Assembly (NCBI GenBank): GCA_032622095.1
Contig: CP136062.1
Location: 227,866,578-227,930,577, forward strand
From: Siphonodentalium dalli
Lineage: Eukaryota > Mollusca > Scaphopoda > Gadilida > Siphonodentaliidae
Length of the DNA stretch: 64,000 nucleotides
Direction: 5' to 3'
The notes under the pieces are model-generated. The model had not been told where the DNA came from. It made no database searches and saw nothing but the letters and a program-made list of their open reading frames with translations. The position numbers were made by a program, and so were the translations under genes. Shown here piece after piece: positions 27,194-39,500 of the stretch; positions within the stretch are counted from its first letter, which is position 1, and each line of letters opens with the position of its first letter.

Positions 27194-27640
27194 ATATGTG
27201 ACCCGCCATATCAAATCCAGTCGTAAGGCGGGATTTTTTTTACCCTGTGCCAATGCATTCTCTTATATATTCTCGCATATATAAGAGAATGCATTGGCCT
27301 AACAATTTTTTACAATTTTAATAATTTTTTCTTGTATTCTTTAACAATTTTATAATTTCACCCATACAGAGCCCCAGACAAACATGAGCAGACGACACTC
27401 TTCTATATGCTTCTATATATGTGTGGGGCTCCCTGCAGGGTAATGGATGTTTTTTATTTTATGTCCTAAAAATTGTAAGAAACATTTATTTAAAAAAAAT
27501 GATAAACAATTGTTAGGCCAATGCATTTTCTTATATATGCGAGGCGACCTATGGTCGACTCGCATATATAAGAGAATGCATTGGCCACAGGGTAAACAAA
27601 TCCCGACTTACGACTGGATTTGATATGGCGGATCACATAT
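27194..27640 (+). mobile_element. Dual-hairpin element, TGTGACCCGCC ends
   Basis: The ends are inverted: ATGTGACCCGCCATATCAAA plus TCCAGTCGTAAG at the left, CTTACGACTGGA plus TTTGATATGGCGGATCACAT at the right. Inside each end sits a hairpin flanked by CCCTGTG or CACAGGG, with stem GCCAATGCATTCTCTTATAT. The two hairpins are mutual reverse complements; the left one is shortened here. The middle carries GAGCCCCAGAC...GTGTGGGGCTC and a CTGCAGGG site. Full relatives lie at 34883-35348 and, inverted, at 42892-43341. It is non-coding and presumably mobilised in trans. Confidence 0.9.
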
Positions 27641-27828
27641 ACATGTAGCTGGATTACGTCGAAGGATACTTGGACCAATGAAAACCGGGACATTGCAGTC
27701 AAGTCACAGACGGGAATATGTTCTTTTTAATATTGGTGCAATGCGTGAATGGAATGGATGACATATATGAAAGCAAATGATACAAATTGATGGGATGTGA
27801 ATCAGTGTGTGTATGAATGTATTGTTAA

Positions 27829-28046
27829 AGGCCTACTTAACTTTCGAACTCCAGATCATATTATATAGAATATATGCCATATTATATACCATTTGAAAGA
27901 GGAAGCTCCAAAAGATTGTACATGTATTATCAACTGATCCGGTGTAATAAACTGTGAACATGTTGTTTTTGTCGAGGTACCTATGTGTGTTCTGTGCTTA
28001 ATGTTGTGTATAATGTTATCTGGGCATTAGAACATTAAGTGGGGCT
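27829..28046 (+). mobile_element. TTAA MITE family D
   Basis: The ends AGGCCTACTTAA and TTAAGTGGGGCT are imperfect inverted repeats directly flanked by TTAA (27825-27828 and 28047-28050). The 218-bp interior contains CATATTATATACCATTTGAA and GTAATAAACTGT. An inverted, diverged copy lies at 53780-54004. The TTAA target is the hallmark of piggyBac-type transposition. Confidence 0.8.
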
Positions 28047-28050
28047 TTAA

Positions 28051-28317
28051 CATTTCATTTCGATCAGATACATTAGATTATTATTATAGCTTACTATATA
28101 TATAATGTATTGATAAATATTCTGATTTATTCACACGCTTGTAGTTCAATATTTGCGAACTTCATAAGATAAGATAAGATAAGATAGTTTATTACAATAC
28201 ACCAGTGCAGGCAGATGCAAATAACATAAAGTACAAGTAAATTAAACATAATACTTTATATTCACAACGCACTGTTACAACCCCTAAAACATTATTTTTG
28301 TTTTACTTTTTGCGGAA
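28051..28317 (-). repeat. AT-rich DNA with (AAGAT)n, possible retrotransposon 3' tail
   Basis: Four AAGAT units lie at about 28164-28187, followed by AGTTTATTACAATAC. Read on the minus strand this is AATAAACT followed by repeated ATCTT, the usual form of a non-LTR retrotransposon 3' end with its short tandem tail. No coding remnant was seen beside it, so this is tentative. Confidence 0.3.
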
Positions 28318-28321
28318 TTAA

Positions 28322-29386
28322 CTCTTTCATGAAGGAAGCTGCGCTGGCGCAACATTAAAGACCCTGTGCCAATGCATTCTCTTTTATATGCGAGTCGATG
28401 ATAGGTCGCCTCGCATATATAAGAGAATGCATTGGCCTAACAATTTTTTTTTTTATTTTTTTTTTTATTTTTCTAACATTCTTTAACAATTTTTATAATT
28501 TTTGTTATCATTTTTTATCATTTTTATCATTTTTTATTACATTCTGAAACAATTTTTATAATTTTTTCTTACATTCTATAACAATTTTAGCATTTTGTAT
28601 CATTTTTTTCTTACATTCTTTAGCAATTTTAGCATTTTATCTTACATTCTTTATCAATTTTTATCATTTTTTTGACAGTCTTTAATTTTTTTTATCATTA
28701 TTTCTTACATTCTTTAAAGGTACTCAATCCGAACAGAGGGTCCCCATCTCAACAGATTCCAGCAACAACAATCCGATCAGAGGGTCCTATATTACTATTT
28801 CTTTGGCTTTGGGGGTACAAAATATTTGATTCGAGTCGAGGAACCCATCAAACAAAGCTCAGAGTTATTAGATATTGTTTTTTGAAATTTGTTATATTCT
28901 CGAGATGAGTACTAATAATTGCCGTCAATTTCGTATCCTGCTCGAAATGTGTACACCAAAACTCTAGTCAAACAGACAAGGATGGATAACTCTAAAATCA
29001 AGTGGTAATAATAACGCAATTTTGACTGCGTTCTGGGCCAGATAGTTTTCCCGATAATGAAAAATAATATATTTCTAAAATCGATATCTAACAAATCTGA
29101 GCTTTGACGGGTGACTTTCTCGACTCGAATCAAATATTTTGACCCCCGAAGCCATTGAAATAGTAATTGGGATGAGTTTTATCGGATTGAGTACCTTTAA
29201 CAATTTTGTATCATCGTTTTCATTTTTTCTCACATTTTTTAACAATTATAAAAAATAATATAAAATGTGTTAGGCTAATGCATTCTCTTATATTTGCGAG
29301 GCGACCTATGGTCGACTCGCATATATAAGAGGAATCGTTGGCACAGGGTTTTCGCAAAACTTCAGGAAGCGCCTGTCATGAAAGGG
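28322..29386 (+). mobile_element. Dual-hairpin element with TTAA and CCCTTTCATGA ends
   Basis: TTAA at 28318-28321 is followed by CTCTTTCATGA, and the right end is TCATGAAAGGG followed by TTAA at 29387-29390. Inside are the same two mutually inverted hairpins (GCCAATGCATTCTCTT stem) as in the TGTGACCCGCC family, but the terminal sequences are different. The interior left side is a T-rich tract of degenerate TTCTTACATTCTTTAACAAT units (28440-28713). A second MITE is inserted at 28718-29196. A right-hand fragment of the same type lies at 52740-52985. Confidence 0.88.
28718..29196 (+). mobile_element. TTAA MITE family A, nested
   Basis: Inverted ends AGGTACTCAATCCGA and TCGGATTGAGTACCT are flanked by TTAA on both sides (28714-28717, 29197-29200). 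Subterminal parts are also inverted: TATTTGATTCGAGTCGAG near 28827 against CTCGACTCGAATCAAATA near 29119. At 479 bp it is one of the most complete copies. It interrupts the T-rich interior of the dual-hairpin element, so it is the younger insertion. Other copies: 1-96, 45428-45885, 54186-54543, 56787-57227. Confidence 0.93.
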
Positions 29387-29616
29387 TTAAGTAATCTCTG
29401 AATAATTTAAATATATTATTTCGCTCGCAGATTGTGATTTTTTTCTTCAGATGAACAAAACCAACGGCAAATTCAAATTAGACTTTACAGATTATGCTCA
29501 TGTCACTGGAGATCTGGAGTCATAAATATATCATTAATTATACTTTATTACACATCTAACATAAGGGATATCAAAGACTGGGGGACATTTAGGAAACTTG
29601 GACTACATCGAGTACC

Positions 29617-30060
29617 ACACAAGCCTGCAAATAGTGTGGGTGTCATTTGCAGAATGAGGCCCCCAGAGGGTAAATTTAATGCTACCCCGCACAGCGGACT
29701 AGCATGATAGCATCACCAAATTCACCCTCTGGTGGACATCATTTTGCTTCATCTTATATTGTTTCAAATTAACATTGATTTAGTTACTGTTTCCCTTCTG
29801 AGAAGTTTCTATATTCCCTAATTTGCAGAAGATAAAATGCATAAAACGAAATGACTAATTGGTAAACATCACCAACTTCAACTGGGGAAATTCAATCTGA
29901 GTCTCGGTCACTCATAACATTTGAAACCTAAGCAGGATGAGGTCCCAGAGTGTGAATTTGGTGACACTAGCCCGCACTGCGGGATGACATCAGAGTCACT
30001 AAATTCACCCTCTGGGGACCTCATTCTGCAAATGACAGAAACACTATTTTCAGGCTTGGT
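29617..30060. mobile_element. Foldback element containing satellite-like hairpins
   Basis: The outer inverted repeat is AAGCCTGCAAATAGTG against CACTATTTTCAGGCTT-like sequence, with TCATTTGCAGAATGAGG against CCTCATTCTGCAAATGA. Each half also holds a hairpin. The right one runs ATGAGGTCCCAGAGTGTGAA, TTTGGTGACACTAGCCCGCA, CTGCGGG, and then its complement ending TTCACCCTCTGGGGACCTCAT. Each hairpin arm is collinear with the 52-bp satellite monomer (ATGAGGTTCCC, AGAGGGGGAATTTAGTGACG, CTATCCCGCACAGC). Two hairpins plus a spacer make about 444 bp. Confidence 0.8.
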
Positions 30061-30157
30061 CCCTGATGGCTTCATAAAATAAACCCGCCTGGTGAGTCAC
30101 CTTTAACCATTTCAAGAGGTTCGTGACGGGATCCTGGCAGGTGCAGCATTAAAGATA

Positions 30158-30232
30158 TTGTGCCAGTGCTCCATCATATATCGTGCTCTATAGGGAGCCT
30201 CGCATATATAAGAGAATGCACTGACTGACATG
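30158..30232. mobile_element. Single degenerate hairpin of the dual-hairpin family
   Basis: GTGCCAGTGCTCCATCATATA, split here as GTGCCAGTGC and TCCATCATATA, followed by GAGCCTCGCATATATAAGAG and AATGCACTGAC, matches the family hairpin with many changes. The preceding GGTGCAGCATTAAAGATATT parallels GGCGCAACATTAAAGACCCT beside the hairpin at 28370. It looks like a solo, decayed relic just beyond the 3' end of the MARVEL gene. Confidence 0.6.
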
Positions 30233-30272
30233 GTCGAGGTAAATATTGTTATAGACCAATGTATTCTCTATA

Positions 30273-30278
30273 TTTATT
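30273..30278 (-). terminator. Candidate poly(A) signal of the MARVEL gene
   Basis: TTTATT on the plus strand reads AATAAA on the minus strand, about 175 nt after the stop codon. It is the first such hexamer I noticed downstream, giving a short 3' untranslated region. Transcript data would settle it. Confidence 0.5.
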
Positions 30279-30453
30279 ATTTTATCTGTAAATGTTGGTA
30301 CAAACCGACGAAATTGATACCCTGGATAAGTTGTGACGCTTATGACATCACGGCTATAATTACGTATAATTAGATGACGTGGACTCTAATTTGATGACGT
30401 AGTACACTAAACATTGTCATAATATATAACACCATCCGCGAGTTATCCGATAT

Positions 30454-30594
30454 CTAATATTGAGTTTGTGGAGCTTCTGGATTGTAGGCGGGAGGCTCGT
30501 GGTCTGACTTTGACGCTGTGTAGATGGCTTTGGCATCTATGAAAGCAAAAAAACCATTTCCCACAAGACAACCGAGAGTAATGAATCCGAACGC
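30454..30594 (-). CDS. MARVEL gene exon 4 (terminal coding exon)
   Basis: The acceptor is CTTCGTTCTTTTCCAG, a strong pyrimidine tract. The exon encodes TM4 (AFGFITLGCLVGNGFFAF then IDAKAIY) and a polar tail containing DHEPPAYNPE, ending in a TAG stop. It is 46 codons plus stop. The PPAY motif and a final tyrosine are plausible sites for WW-domain binding and phosphorylation. Upstream of the acceptor the frame stays open by chance for 28 codons. Confidence 0.78.
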   Translation of the reverse strand, partial: AFGFITLGCLVGNGFFAFIDAKAIYTASKSDHEPPAYNPEAPQTQY

Positions 30595-33500
30595 CTGGAA
30601 AAGAACGAAGTTTATATCACAATATATTTCAATATGGGTTAGATTGTTGAACATGATACTCACACGCTGTGGAATCACGTGGTTTCGAGTTGATGCGTAT
30701 TACGCATTCAAAATGCCCCAAGTGATCGCAAACGTCACCAGAAACAAGGAAAAGGGTAATAATACACTACATGTAGGGGTAATGATGTATATTACATAGT
30801 ATTTTGGCAAACATGCTATGTTTCAAACAAGCTGATGATGCCCAATTTGAGTCCTAACTCACTGTTGTTTGCTCTAACATTCTAACCAAAGTTGTCAGTC
30901 GAAGGATTCTCCTAGATGTATGGACTGGTGTATTCCACAAACCTCCGATTGGCAACTTTGGTCAGAATGGTATATAGAAAACTACTGAGTACTTCCTAAC
31001 AAATAAGGTATACAAAAAATAAGTAACTAGGATATGCTCGTAATAGTCAACATGATACAGTGTGTGTAAGTTCCTCATGATATGTACAGTGTGTGTAAGT
31101 TCCTCATATATTATGTTTGTGTGTGTTTGCACTCGCCTCGGCCATTTTGAAATCGTGGTACTCGGTTACAGTACACCAATGATTCTCCATATGCGATAGT
31201 GTTAATGTCCGGGGCTATGCTCGATCCATTGTGAATGCTGGAACTTTCTAACCTAGTCAATTTTGAAGAATGACCCAAACAAATTAATAGGTCCGTGTCC
31301 GTCTTCCGTCTTTAAATGTACCGCTTTTGATACTACCTTAATTCCGCACAAAAAATCATCACCAAATTTTAAAACATACCCCCATTAAATTAGGTTAAAG
31401 TAGGTTAATTATTTCACCCACTCTGTCATTATTTCACCCACCCAATCATAATCAACCATTCAGCTGCCAGATGTGATTTTATGCTGACTTGAGTGTGGGT
31501 CACAGCACACCAAGGGGGGGGGGGTAATATTTTATATTTGGTGTACTATAACCACTCATCAACCTCGAAACCACGGCATTCCCCATCGTGACTCAGTAAG
31601 ATCCACCAGATTGACGGCCCGTTTTACCCCATTTTCCATTAAATGTTGCAAGTGGGGTTTTTTTTGGTGGGCGGTCATGGTGGAGTGTTCTGAGATAAGT
31701 TTTTCAGCGTTCATGCTGTCATCTAAGGTGCCTGTCCTGGCATTGAAATCAACAGACATTATTATACTGATTCATACGATATTTGTTTTTAGGATTGAGA
31801 GGTATATATTATCAAATGTATCCAAACATTCACTATTGCCAAACATGGGCCTTTTTCCTGTTAGAATTTACACCAAAGAATGGTTTCACAGTCATCATTT
31901 ATGAGGGTGAATTTGTGGGCATATCGGACCACGATGCACAAACCATCTGATCTGCGTTTTGTTATCTTTGTTTTGTTTTTGAAAAACAAATGTATGACAA
32001 TTTGGGATAGAAAGAGAGAAAATTTCAATGTCATCAGTATTCGTTTCTTGGAACATTAATACTGTCAACATTTGCCAGATAGTCTATAAATTCTGGGTCT
32101 TCCAACTTAGATGATCGCCCGCATACATTCATTGTTAACCCTTTACCCAACAGAACGGCCCTGTGTCAATGCATTCTCTTATCTATGCGAGTCGACCATA
32201 GGTCGCCTCGCATATATAAGAGAATGCATTGGCTTAACACATTAAAAATTATAAAATTGTTAAAGAATGTAAGAAAAAATGGTAAAAAGTGTTAAAAAAA
32301 GTTTTTTTTTAGGCCAATGCATTCTATTATATATGCGAGGCGACCTATGGTCGACTCGCATATATAAGAGAATGCATTGGCACAGGGCATAACTGTAACC
32401 ATCACAATGTGGTCAATGAGCCGGTTCCAATGATATCAATATTTGTATGGTTTTATTGAGACAGACCGAAGATATTTTAGGCTGTTGAAGCTTTATTTGG
32501 CCGGTTTTGGCCGTTTTGTTGGGTAAAGGGTTAATGCTTTGAGGCGGAACCCTCCCGGGAACTCCTAACCATTGGCAGGTTAGAAGGAACTAAATAAGTA
32601 GAATTACGTCCCTTTCGTTTTTACACCCAATCTCGAATACGAGTTTAAAAAATTCTGGCACGCGATTGGCGTATAATATTTCAATTATATTTACAAATTA
32701 AAAAATATAATACCTATGGCATGTATAAATGAGGGTTTTCCATAGTCTGAAATGCGTTCGTGTCCAAACATTGATGGGAGAATAAGGCAGGGTATTTGCT
32801 TTCGTCAGCAGTTCAAATTTTGTGCAAAAAGTGGGGTAGTGTGGAAAACGTGTGTTGAAAAGATGAAAAAGGTGTTGCTCGGATAGTACTATATCCCACT
32901 TTTTGCACAAAATTTGAACTGCTGACGAAAGCAAATACCCAGCTTTATTCTCCCATCAATGTTTGGACACGAACGCATATCAGACTATGGAAAACCCACA
33001 TTTATACATGCCATAGGTATTATATTTTTTAATTTGTAAATATAATTGAAATATTATACGCCAATCGCGTGCCAAAGATGCGCGAATGGTTGGGCTTCCA
33101 GGGGGGGGGGGGGGGGGGGGGGTCGGAAAAAAATTTCAGGCACGTATGGCATTTTTTCCCTTTCGATCATTTTTTGTACCCACCCACCCCAACCCCCAAT
33201 TTTTTTCCGTTTTCGGCAGTTTTTTCCGACCATTGTTTGACACCCACCCCCCCTTTTAACACTAAAACAGAGATTTGCGGGGGGAAATTCACTGTAAACA
33301 GCTGTATATGAATTTCTGTGCATACTATTTATCATGGATGTTAACATGGACATGTAAATAGGAATGAGTAATTTTGAGGTCATTCGGCCAAAAAAACATG
33401 GCTGCCAGCGGCCATCTTGGATTTCAAAATTTGCAACAAAATACAACACGATAACTGCCTGCAGTCAGTTTACCAGTTAGAATTACATTATTTCTCTCAT

Positions 33501-36500
33501 TCAAACTGATTCAAAGTGGTTTTGAAGCCCAACTCATTGCCAAAACACTAAAAACAAGCAGGAATTTTAATTTTTAGTTGCGGAAAAAATTGCTTGTTGG
33601 TGGCTTTGACCACCCACCCACCCCGGCATACGTGCCGGAAGAAATTTGTTCACCCCCCCCCCCCCCCCTGGGGCTTCACGAAATTTACGATTTCGTGCAA
33701 TTCGTATGTAGCAAATTTAGTGGGCGGGGCCAAACTTTAACACTGAGGCCAATGGAAAACATTTAGTTCTTTCTAACCTGGCAGCCTGCTGCTGTTCTTC
33801 CATTGACTGCTGTGTGTCATTAATGTTTCTAGTCGTCAGAGGGCTGCCGTCTGGCGAGGGCTATGGTCGTGGTGTGGCACCGGTTTGGGCACCATATAAA
33901 GTGGCTCCTGGGTTGGGACAATTTACAGGGGCAATACTATCAAACTTGTAAATGTGTAAATTACAAGACGGTTAAAATGGAAGTCAGTGGTTTATAACCC
34001 TAGTTTATGTTGATACTGTGCGAAGATGTATATACGATAATAGCATACTGTATTGAGATGTGTGTTTTCTCAATGAGTTAGAAGTATGAGTTTTTGCGAA
34101 AAATCATACTTAGAGCCTCGCGAAAAATCATACTTCTAACGAGTTGAGATAACACACATCTCAAAACACACTATCCTATTGTTGTATTTATCTTATGCCA
34201 ACCTACATGATCATTTTTGGGCAAATTAAGCCAAATATATGTTAGTTTTGAGACAAAAACAACCTATATTTAGGTCATTTCGAAGTTAGTTAATACATGT
34301 TAATACATGTTCCTCAAAGAGTATATGACTTATTTTAAACAGCGACTCAAAGTTGCGCGATTTAATTGACTTTGTGTGCGATTTGGCTTTGCATCGCTTA
34401 CAATCATGGGATTTCTCCCGGGCAATTAATTCAATGTGTATTGCAATATCAGCTCACAATAGTCACACAAAAGCATGCAATCTCGTGCTGGAACCACCAC
34501 TCAATGTGAAGTAGATTATTGAGGAACAAATATATTCCCTGCTGTGTTTGTTCAAGGTTATAATGTTCCCTGTCAAAATGTGTCAGCACATCAAAAAGTT
34601 CCCAGGTTTTGTACCGGTGGAATATGATCTCAACTGACGAAGCTACAGTAGAGATTCGTGGCATGATCTAGCGATGACCATGACTAGTTGACGCACAGAT
34701 GTGAATGGAGCTAAATGTGTTCACAACATGGTTGTACCAAACTTGATCATGCATTATACATAGTAATAAATAGTATTACATAGCAATTATTAGTTCATGT
34801 TTAACAGACGAGTCTCCCAATTAACAGATGTATCTCACGATAGTGTGCACATAATCAATCACGTGATTGAAATAGTCCGGCAGATGTGTGACCCGCCATA
34901 TGAAATCCAGTCGTAAGTCGAGGATTTTTTTTACCCTGTGCCAATGCATTCTCTTATATATGCGAGTCGACCATAGGTCGCCTCGCATATATAAGAGAAT
35001 GCATTGGCCTAACAATTATTTACAATTTTAATAATTTGTTCTTGTATTCTTTAGCAATTTTATAATGTCACCCATACAGAGCCCCAGACAAACATGAGCA
35101 GACGACACTCTTCTATATGCTTCTATATATGTGTGGGGCTCCCTGCAGGGTAATGGATGTTTTTTATTTTATGTCCTAAAAATTGTAAGAAACATTTATT
35201 TAAAAATAATTATAAAAAATTGTTAGGCCAATGCATTCTCTTATATATGCGAGGCGACGTATGGTCGACTCGCATATATAAGAGAATGCATTGGCACAGG
35301 GTAAAAATATCCCGACTTACGACTGGATTTGATATGGCGGGTCACATATGGTTTCTATTTATGGAAGACGTCTGTCACTTAATGTTCTCTTGTATATAGG
35401 TCTTTAAATTTTACAGCAGAGGAACCGTCTCTGTGAGACACTATTAACCCACCACGGCGTTGACACGTGATCCTCTACTTGGACGAGGATCTTCTTGCTA
35501 TAGTCAGGTCAGGCACATCATGAACTGTTATAGTTATATTCAACTATAATCAGCTATAATAGGTAAATATGGTATCTTCGTTTTGTGAGATCGATACAAG
35601 AGGCATAACCCAACATCGTATTTCACCAAAATTATTAAAAAACGGTGTCATAATAAATCGGTTCCAAGTTTGTTTGTCTGACCTAATAACATGTGCTAAA
35701 TAACATACATTTCCATGTGAAAGTTTGATCGTGATGGCACATGATAAGGAACATTCAATTGGTCTAAATTAAGTGATCATGTTAACGTCATTTAAAGAGG
35801 CAACCTTGTCTCATTATTAACTAAAATAAGCCAGCGCAAAGGTTGCAAAATACATTTTATCGGCACTGGGTGCGCGATCCCATAGTTTCAAACAACATCA
35901 GAGAAATTGTGGATTTAGCACTGTAAAATACAAATACATGTATAATATAACTATAATAATTAAATATAACAATTCAAAGTCAAATTCAAGTATAATAGTG
36001 AAATATAACTATAACAGTTGAATTCAGGATGTGCCTGACATGATAGTACCCAGGACAGAAGATGCATAAATTTGATAATTGAAGAAACATCGTCGTATTT
36101 CGTGCCCATGTGCAGATTAATGAAAAAAAATACCTTATGTAACATTCACATGATTTGAGTTGGCCATAATAGTGAACTCTGCCTAACATCCCCACGCGTG
36201 TGAGATATTCGACTGTGTATCTCTCAACAACCATACGGATGTGATACTTTTAGTTGTACATATAAATAAAATCATGTTGTAGGATATATATGTGCTACTT
36301 ATCCATAAACACTCGATAACTCAATGTAATTGAAATATAACACTGGTATAATTTGTAAAGCCACATGCTTGTGACATTCATGTTTATCTGTGTTTGTAAA
36401 TAATGATGTAGGCCTATATACTATACTCTACCCTGATGGAGGCACTAAATAAATATATTATATACGTACCGCGGCTCCCTTGAGCGTTCCACTATAACAC

Positions 36501-39500
36501 GTGTTAGCGGCTAGAGCACAACTGCCGCAAAACAGTAAGATAATTAACACAGCGATCCACAGTAACTCCTGCAACAAAATACATGCACTGTTCAGGTAAA
36601 ATGTCCAGTCACGAACCTGTCCGACTTGACACCATAGCACCACCATATGTACGTTTTCTGCACCAGAATATGTTATCGGACCCATGAGTCCGTTAAGGGG
36701 GAGGTCACGTGACCAATTTTGAATGGCGATTTCCATGCTAATGCTATTTATCAGTGAAGCAGTTGTCCAGGAACTGACGCAGGTATATCATTGAATATTT
36801 ACACTCCCACATGCACTCGTATTGTGGAACATGAATGCAGGACGTTGGTTGGTCGAAATTACGTCACATGACGTCGCGCGCTGACCCCAACTTGCATCCA
36901 TTTTTGTGTAGACGCAACTTGCTCCGAGCCACGATAATAACGTTGGAAATGGACGCTTAAAACTCTTTTAATCTGCCAATTGACTCGGTTGAGTGTAAAT
37001 ATAAGTAATGAATGTTGATTTTGTTGCGTTCCATAGAGTATGGATTTAAATTGGTCTGACAGTTTCATGTGTGGAACGCTTTCGCGTTCCACACAAAATG
37101 TCAGACCAACTTGCATCCATACTCTATGGAACGCAACAAAATCAACATCCATTTCTTAAACAGTCTTGACATTTAACTGGCGGGTGAGGTAGGTAAAGTA
37201 TATATAAAAACAAATTCTGGAATTACAACACTTGAACTACTTTTGAAAAATCAATATAAAATTCAAAAATACATACACCAATATTCTAATGGAACAATTT
37301 CTGAGCCGACTCAACAGATAACTATGTATTATTTTTAACCCTTTATAGGGCGATTCTCCAGGTGTTGTACAGGACATTTATACTCTTATATGGCCCCTAT
37401 TTTATTCAGGAAATTAAACTTGCGATATATAATATACTCTGGCAATGCTGCTAGGCACATATAACAAGCACAATAAAACTTGATTGTTCAAAGAGATCTA
37501 ATTTTTTTTAAATAGTAAAAAATATGCGGTGTTGTACGGGACATAATTTGGGAACTGGTTTTGTGGTCAATGACTTTCAACGACATATTCAATCCAATGA
37601 TGAAGGTACTTGCCAGGATGTGTCCTTTGTGTGCTCAGAAAGTTAACCCTTTTGCAAAGTTGACATAACTATTGTAATGGGGTTCATTTACATTCAAGAT
37701 ATTGTTGAAAAATACTGGTGTTGTACGGGACAACTGGAAAAGTGTTGTACGGGACACAATTTTCCATCAGAGATTATTTTTGTATAATTTAATGAAATGG
37801 TTCAAAGCTACATATTTTTCACTTAAGTATCATACCCATTGATATTACATACATACGATCATGGGTGCGTAGGGGCGCCTGCGGCGCATAATATACTATA
37901 CGTGGCGGGATGGGGTGGTGGTGGCTGGTGGGTACTTGCATACATACGATCATGAGTATGTAGGGGCACCTGCGGCGCATAAGATAGTATGGGTGGCGCG
38001 ATGGGGTGGTGGGTTGTTTACTTACATACATACGATCATGAGTATGTAGGGGCGCCTGTGGCGCATAAGATACTATGGGTGGCAGGATGGGGTGGTCGGC
38101 TGTTTACGTACTTACATACATACGATCATGAGTATGTAGGGGCGCCTACGACGCATAAGATACTATGGGTGGCAGGATGGAGTGGTGCCGTGGTGGTGGG
38201 TCACTTACATACATACGATCATGAGTATGTAGGGGCGCCTACGACGCATAAGATACTATGGGTGGCGGGATGGGGTGGTGGGTGGGTACTTACATACATA
38301 CGATCATGGGTATGTAGGGGAGCCTGTGGTGCATAAGATACTATGTATGGCGGGATTGGGTGGTGGGTGGGTACTTACATACATACGATCATGAGTATGT
38401 AGTGGCGCCTGCGGCGCATAAGATAATATGGGTGGCGGGATAGGGTGGTGGGTGGGTACTTACATACGATCATGATAATGTAGTGGCGCCTGAGACGCAT
38501 GAGATACTATGCATGGCGGGATGGGGTGGTGGGTGGGTACTTACATACATACAATCATGGGTATGTAGGGGCGCCTGCGACGATTAAGATACTATGGATG
38601 GCGGGATTGGGTGGTGGGTGGGTACTTACATACATACGATCATGAGTATGTAGACGCGGTTGCGACGCATAAGATACTATGGGTGGCGGGATGGGGTGGT
38701 GGGTGGATCACTTACATACATACGATCATGAGTATGTAGTGGCGCCTGCGCGCATAAGATACTATATGGATGGCGGGATTGGGTGGTGGGTGGGTACTTA
38801 CATACATACGATCATGAGTATGTAGACGCGGTTGCGACGCATAAGATACTATGGGTGGCGGGATGGGGTGGGTGGATCACTTACATACATACGATCATGA
38901 GTATGTAGTGGCGCCTGTGGCGCATAAGATACTATATGGATGGCGGAATTGGGTGGTGGGTGGGTACTTACATACATACGATCATGAGTGTGTAGTTGCG
39001 CCTGCAGCGCATAAGATACTATGGGTGGCGGGATGGGGTGGTGGGTTGTTTACTTACATACATACGATCATGAGCCTGCGCCGCATAAGATACTATGAGT
39101 GGCGGGATGGGGTGGTGGGTGGGTCATATGAGTATGTAGTGGCGCCTGCGGCGCATAAGATACTATGGATGGCAGGATTGGGTGGTGCGTGGGTACTTAC
39201 ATACGATCATGGGTATGTAGTGGCGCCTGCGGCGCATAAGATACTATGGGTGGCGGGATGGGGTGGTGGGTGGGTACTTACATACATACGATCATGAGTA
39301 TGTAGTGGCGCCTGCGGCGTATAAGATACTATGCATGGCGGGATGGGGTGGTAGGTGGGTCACTTACATACATACGATCATGAGTATATAGTGGCGCCTG
39401 CGGCGCATTAGATACCATGAATGGCGGGATTGGGTGGTGGGTGGGTACTTACACACATACGATCATGAGTGTGTAGTGGCGCCTGCAGCGCATAAGATAT

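Noticed and set aside
33101-33122. Assembly artefact at the G run
   Set aside because: It cannot be decided from sequence alone. The mirrored C run and inverted flanks argue that it is real, though its exact length is unreliable.
36859-37152. 97-codon minus-strand frame
   Set aside because: Most of it is the 37012-37148 hairpin read through both arms.
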